A stretch of DNA of 64,000 nt from Selaginella tamariscina (lineage: Eukaryota; Streptophyta; Lycopodiopsida; Selaginellales; Selaginellaceae). The position numbers and the translations under genes are program-made. How positions within the stretch are numbered: the first letter of the stretch is position 1; every line of letters begins with the position of its first letter. The stretch spans positions 720,530-784,529 of the forward strand of contig PUQB01000029.1 of assembly GCA_003024785.1 (NCBI GenBank), given 5' to 3'. The notes below the pieces were generated by a model that did no database searches, was not told the origin of the DNA, and saw nothing but the letters and a program-made list of their open reading frames with translations. Of the stretch, positions 59,608-64,000 are shown one piece after another.

Positions 59608-60576
59608 ATGGCCGATTTTGAGCAATTTCAACGCGAGCACCAAATATTGCTTCATGAGCTAGCCACTTTGCGCCAAGTGGTCACAGATCTGCAAGGTTCC
59701 ACCAACGCGGCGCATGCAGCTGCTGATGCATCCTCCAAGGCTGCTGCACAGCTCTCTCTCAAGCATCCGTGATTTCTCTACATCGAACACTTCTTCGGAG
59801 CCGAAGATTAGCATGCCAGAAAAGTTCAATGGCAATCGTGCCGATTTCCAAGGGTTCCTGAATCAGATTAGGCTTTTGATCCGCATGCAACCACGCCGCT
59901 ACTCGACTGATGCACAAAAGGTTGGCCTTTTGGCATCCCTACTAGTTGGATCTCCACGGGCTTGGGTTGCCCCTTTGCTGGAACGTGACGACCCATTGAT
60001 GGAAGACTTTGAAGGTTTCGTGGCTGCCTTTGAAGCTTGCTTTGGAGATCCCGATAAGTACCGTTCCGCATGCACGAAGTTACGAAAGCTCACACAAGGA
60101 TCTCGACCAGCTTCCGTTTATGCATCCGAATTTCAGCAACTTTGCACGAACATTCCATGGGACGAGACTGCATTGATTGAACACTTCCGTTTTGGGTTGA
60201 GGGATGATGTGAAGGACCTTCTCCTTTCGTTACCGGATGCCCAAACATTAGCGGAGATCATGCAACAGGCCGTTCGCTACAACCGCTTGTTCGAGCGTCA
60301 GGAAAAATCCCGTCAGCAGTTCCTGCAAACCAATCCTGCAGCTGTGGTACATACTTCTGCGACACCTTCTGGAGTAGTTCCTATGGAGGTTGAGAAATAC
60401 AAGCGTGGCCCACTTTCCGCTCTGAGAAGCAACGTCGCCGCAGTGAGAATCTATGTTTATATTGTGGTGAAGCAGGACACAAGGCGGCGGAATGTCCTAT
60501 TAAAGCCAGGAAGTTCAAGACGCGTGAAGTTGAAGCTGAAGTTCAGTCGGAAAACTTCAATGTTCACTTCGTTTAG
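59608..60576 (+). CDS. Family A gag polyprotein, two frame breaks as read
   Basis: Structural protein of the retrotransposon particle. ATG at 59608 ([20 protein letters not shown]), a helical Ala-rich segment ([13 protein letters not shown]), a capsid region ([80 protein letters not shown]), and one nucleocapsid knuckle [15 protein letters not shown] near 60453-60497. It ends at TAG 60574-60576. The frame breaks near 59748 and 60425. The protease frame overlaps the gag end in the -1 register. Confidence 0.85.
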
Positions 60577-61500
60577 GAGCCACGAAGTTGGACGTAGGTG
60601 CAGGCTCCATTGGTGCTGCTCATACCATTCCATCACTCAAGTTTCCTATACACATTCATCTCAATAATCGAGAGCTCAAGGAGTTTGCCCTGTTAGACAC
60701 TGGTGCAAATGCATGCTTCATGGATGACACTTTTGCAACTCAACATGGCATTCCGATGGTGAAGTTGAAGCGTGCAGTTCCTGTAGAGGTGGCCGATGGT
60801 CGTCTGATTGCTTCTGGCGCAGTTACCCATGCTACCAAACCTCTCTCTTGCAGTCATGGCGCATTCAACTGTTCAATTTCCTTCAACTTGATCAAGACTC
60901 GGTCGACTCCCATCATTTTGGGCATGCCATGGTTCGTTGTTGCAAATCCTCAGATCAACTGGAGGTCTAGGACGTTCACGTTTTCCTCTCCGGCAACCAG
61001 GACCAATCCTGTACCTTCCTGTGTGCAGAATACATCCTTAGTGTCTGAGGCAGTACAAGCTACAGGATTGACCGTGCCTGTTCCTGTATCAGTGTTGAAG
61101 ACTCCTCCTCGACAGGATCCACCTCCTATTGGTTCGTCAGCACACTCACAAGTTCTCCTCACTCCTGTGCATCCACGGACTTCTGTACAGGATTCTTCCA
61201 ATCCTGTACACTTGTCAACATCCACACATGTTTCTCCCAATCCTGCCTCTTTTCATTACTCTTCTTCTGTTCCACCCCCCAAGATCCTTCCTCTTTTTCA
61301 ATCACAGCTCCCTCCTTCTCCTCTTCGAGTTCTTACCACTACCATGCATGAACTTGCCACTGATCCTGCTCCTTTTCATCTTTTTGCCTTCCAAGTAACT
61401 CCTACGTCCTCTTCTACCTTTCCTGTATCTGATTCCCCTGTTTTTCAATCTCCTTCTCCTGTTCTTCTTCTTCTCCTCCTTCTTGCCATCCAAGTATCAC
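60577..61500 (+). CDS. Family A protease and Pro/Ser-rich linker
   Basis: Aspartic protease domain at about 60600-60960. It has the active site LLDTGANACFMDD (DTG codons 60696-60704) and the ILGMPWFVVANPQINW block that ends retropepsin-type domains. A linker of about 170 residues rich in Pro, Ser and Thr follows and contains many TACAGG/CCTGTA words. The frame is open from before 60588 to 61520. In the element it would be part of the pol polyprotein, read in the -1 register after gag. Confidence 0.85.
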
Positions 61501-62460
61501 TCCTTTCAGAACGTTTTTGACAAGCACAAGGCTGCAGTTCTTCCTGTTCACAGGTCCTACGACTGTCCTATCGATCTTGTGGAAGGAAAACTCCACCGTT
61601 CGGACCGATTTATGCACTGTCACCTACAGAATTGGAGGTTCTTCGTCAGTACATCGAGGAAAACTTGGCATCCGGCTTCATTCGTCACTCAAAGTCCCCT
61701 GCAGGAGCACCTATCTTCTTTGTCAAGAAGAAAGATGGGAGTTTACGTTTGGTTGTGGACTACAAGGTTTGAATCAAGTCACCATTCGGAACGGTACCCG
61801 TTGCCATTGATCCCGGAACTTCTCGATCGGCTGCAAGGAGCAAAAGTGTTCACGAAGATTGACTTACGAGGGGCTTACAATCTTGTACGGATTCGTCCAG
61901 GCGATGAGTGGAAGACTGCCTTTCGTACAAGGTATGGACACTTCGAGTATACGGTGATGCCTTTCGGACTTACCAATGCCCCAGCCGTGTTCCAACACAT
62001 GGTGAACGACATCTTTCGTGACTTCTTGGACCAGTTTGTGGTAATCTACCTCGATGACATTTTGATTTTCTCCAAGGACCAGGCGGCTCATGACAAGCAT
62101 GTACGACTAGTCTTACAGAGGCTTCGCGAGCATGGCCTGTATGCGAAGTTGGAGAAGTGTTTCTTCGACAGGGATACTGTAGAGTTCTTGGGCTACATCG
62201 TCTCTCCTGCTGGCGTTTCCATGGACATGCACAAGGTGAAGACTATCGCGGAGTGGGAAGGCCCAAGTCTGTACGAGATGTACAATGTTTCCTTGGCTTT
62301 GCAAACTTCTACAGGCGTTTCATACAGGACTTCTCCAAGCGTGTACTTCCACTCACGGAACTCACCAAGCGCACAGGAGTGTTCTCTTGGTCCGACAAGG
62401 CAGAACATGCATTCACAACACTCAAGAACATCTTCACGACAGCTCCGATTTTCTGATCCT
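61483..62460 (+). CDS. Family A reverse transcriptase domain, frame breaks as read
   Basis: RT palm and fingers: [15 protein letters not shown]-type block near 61700, [60 protein letters not shown], and the catalytic [13 protein letters not shown] (YLDD codons 62047-62058). The connection has [20 protein letters not shown] and [20 protein letters not shown]. Breaks near 61588, 61766, 61792 and 62265 each look like a homopolymer one base short. An extra break or stop occurs near 62455, where copy 1 has AHPDSSRPFF. Confidence 0.85.
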
Positions 62461-62860
62461 TCTCGTCCCTTCTTCGTTGAAGCAGATGCCTCGGATTTTG
62501 CAGTAGGATCTGTTCTATCACAAGTTGGAGAAGATAAGTTGCTTCATCCTGTAGCTTTTCACTCTCGTAAGTTCCTTTCGGCGGAGATCAATTACGAGAT
62601 TCATGACAAGGAACTCAAGGCCATTGTGGATTCGTTCGAGGAGTGGCGGCATTTCCTGGAAGGTGCTGCGCATCCTGTACAAGTTCTTACGGATCACAAG
62701 AACCTGGAGTATTTTCAAACGGCTCGAGTTCTCAGTCGGCGACAGGCTAGGTGGGCGGAGTTCCTATCACGTTTTGATTTCGTCATCATCTACAGGCCTG
62801 GTTTTTGAAATGGCAAGGCGGATGCATTGTCTAGGCGCTCTTACCTTGCACCGACCCCGG
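62455..62860 (+). CDS. Family A RNase H domain
   Basis: RPFFVEADASDFAVGSVLSQ, FHSRKFLSAEINYEIHDKEL, KAIVDSFEEWRHFLEGAAHP and LTDHKNLEYFQ are the gypsy RNase H blocks. An in-frame TGA stands at 62806-62808 where TGG is expected (IYRPGF then NGKADALSRRS), a single G-to-A change. Confidence 0.87.
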
Positions 62861-64000
62861 GCGATCCTGCATATGACTGTCAAAAGCAAGTGTTGTTGGG
62901 TCCTGATCGACTTCGGCTTGCAGCACTACAAGTTCATCAGGCTCCAGCAGATTCCACACTCCTACAGGACATCCGTTTGCAGTTGGCTACAGACGACTTG
63001 GCAAGGAATGTGTTTTCACACATTAGTCCTGACATCGCAAGTTCCTCTTCCTCCAGTTCCCGTACAGACTACAAGTTGTTTACCATACAGGACGGACTCC
63101 TGTATCGGGAAGGTCTCCTGTATGTTCCTGTTGGTGTTTGCAGGACTCGTGTGGTACAGGATTGTCATGATACCCCGGCTACAGGACATTTTGGTGTGGC
63201 CAAGACAGTTGAGTTGGTGACTCGCAACTATTGGTGGCCTGGGTTGCGAGGTTTTGTGGACAAGTTTGTACGGAGTTGTGACACCTGCAATAGGTCGAAG
63301 ATGCCTCGTCACGCGCCCTCTGGTCTTCTTCGTCCTCTTCCTGTTCCTTCTGCTCCTTGGAGATCCATTTCTATGGATTTCCTCACAGATCTTCCTCCTT
63401 CTCGTGGATTTGATGCAGTTCTTGTCGTGGTTGACCGTTTCACCAAACAAGCTCATTTCTACCATGTCACAAGACTGCTACAGGCCAGACAACTGCTGAG
63501 TTGGTGATCCGCGAAGTATTCCGACATCATGGTCTTCCTGAGAGCATTGTTTCTGATCGAGGCCCACAATTCATGTCCAAGTTTTGGCGAGAACTTCTCC
63601 GGAGTCTACAGGTTAAAGCGGACCTTTCTTCAGGATACCATCCACAAACTGATGGGCAGTCAGAACGCACGATTCAGACCTTGGAGCAATATCTTCGCTG
63701 CTTCATCAGTTACCAACAGACAACTGGTTGGACCTTTTCCAATGGCGGAGTTTGCCTACAACAACTCCGTTCACGCATCTACAGGCCAGACACCTTTCTT
63801 TGCTCTTATAGGCTACCATCCACGTTTTGACTTTGCTCCTCTGCTTCTCCTTCTTCTGCTCCTGCAGTATAGGATCATCTCCAGCATCTTCGTCAGGTAC
63901 ATGAGGATCTCCGGGTTCATCTTCAGCAGGCACAGGAACGGTACAAGCATTATGCTGATGCTCATCGTCAACCGGCACCTACATACAAGATTGGTGATCT
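62827..64000 (+). CDS. Family A integrase domain, truncated by the window end
   Basis: The integrase starts after DALSRRS. Its HHCC zinc region has HFGVAKTVELVTRNYWWPGL and SCDTCNRSK near 63190-63300. The DDE core has SMDFLTDLPPSRGFDAVLVV, HHGLPESIVSDRGPQFMSKF and SSGYHPQTDGQSERTIQTLE. Frame changes occur near 63460 (TTT/TT) and 63725, and again near 63860. The remaining C-terminal part, where the chromodomain should be, is outside the window. Confidence 0.85.

Larger units (their letters stand above)
59137..64000 (+). mobile_element. Ty3/gypsy chromovirus, family A copy 2, running off the window
   Basis: Plus-strand element of the same family as 11088-16462. The 5' LTR is 59137-59509; the interior runs through gag, protease, RT, RNase H and integrase to the window end, so the GPY/IF part, chromodomain and 3' LTR lie outside. 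The 5 bp before the LTR are CTGAT, the expected duplication. It is much better preserved than copy 1. Several breaks are one-base homopolymer shortenings (61587-61590, 61766, 61792, 62265, 63460), so it could be nearly intact in reality. It inserted into the remains of the copia-like element 35 bp after family C. Confidence 0.93.

Overview
This window is eukaryotic nuclear DNA from a land plant. The gene-bearing parts hold spliced genes with GT-AG introns, several plant-type families (Mediator MED9, a mitochondrial-type uL18, a nitrile-specifier-like Kelch protein, a PPR protein, class 3 phospholipases of the PLA1-II type) and plant Ty3/gypsy, Ty1/copia-like and hAT elements. The introns are very short (one is 53 nt) and the PPR protein is a long run of 31-residue S-type motifs. 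Both traits suggest a lycophyte (Selaginella/Isoetes-like) or another non-flowering plant, but this is inference. Nothing here is prokaryotic or organellar.

Layout. About 1-6.8 kb is AT-rich with one intact four-exon uL18 gene on the minus strand. About 6.8-9.0 kb holds copies of a 1.6-kb dispersed repeat. About 10.1-18.9 kb is an old gypsy element (family D) interrupted by a complete chromodomain gypsy element (family A, 11088-16462, TSD ATAGG). About 19.5-25.4 kb is a large inverted duplication carrying two broken PLA1-II lipase genes head to head; a third broken copy lies at 34.9-36.3 kb. About 28.0-34.3 kb is a compact gene island: Kelch (+), second uL18 copy (+), MED9 (-), PPR (-). About 38.4-41.2 kb holds a hAT relic and a decayed PPR paralogue. 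41178-45895 is a complete gypsy element (family B, TSD ATGGT). 46.8-48.5 kb is a second full copy of the 1.6-kb repeat, inverted; it is followed by a decayed trihelix-like gene, a degenerate tandem array and gag/RT relics. About 54.6-64 kb is a nest: a copia-like 5' end holds a gypsy element (family C, 55112-59102, TSD TTCAG) and, 35 bp further on, a second family A element that runs off the window.

Most notable observations. (1) Family A lacks the usual tRNA-type primer site. The 12 nt just inside its 5' LTR are exactly complementary to the 12 nt at the predicted transcript start, 32 nt downstream of a TATAAAAG box, which points to Tf1/sushi-style self-priming; families B, C and the copia-like element instead carry tRNA-Met-type sites. 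(2) The hexamer TACAGG/CCTGTA occurs about 22 times within family A's coding interior, in different reading frames, and again in its LTR array; this resembles the dispersed motifs of transposon anti-silencing systems. (3) Most frame breaks in genes and in the younger family A copy are one-base shortenings of homopolymers, so part of the apparent decay may be consensus error. (4) The RT catalytic motif of one family A copy is expanded into seven 30-bp repeats, and the protease region of family C into six 112-bp repeats.
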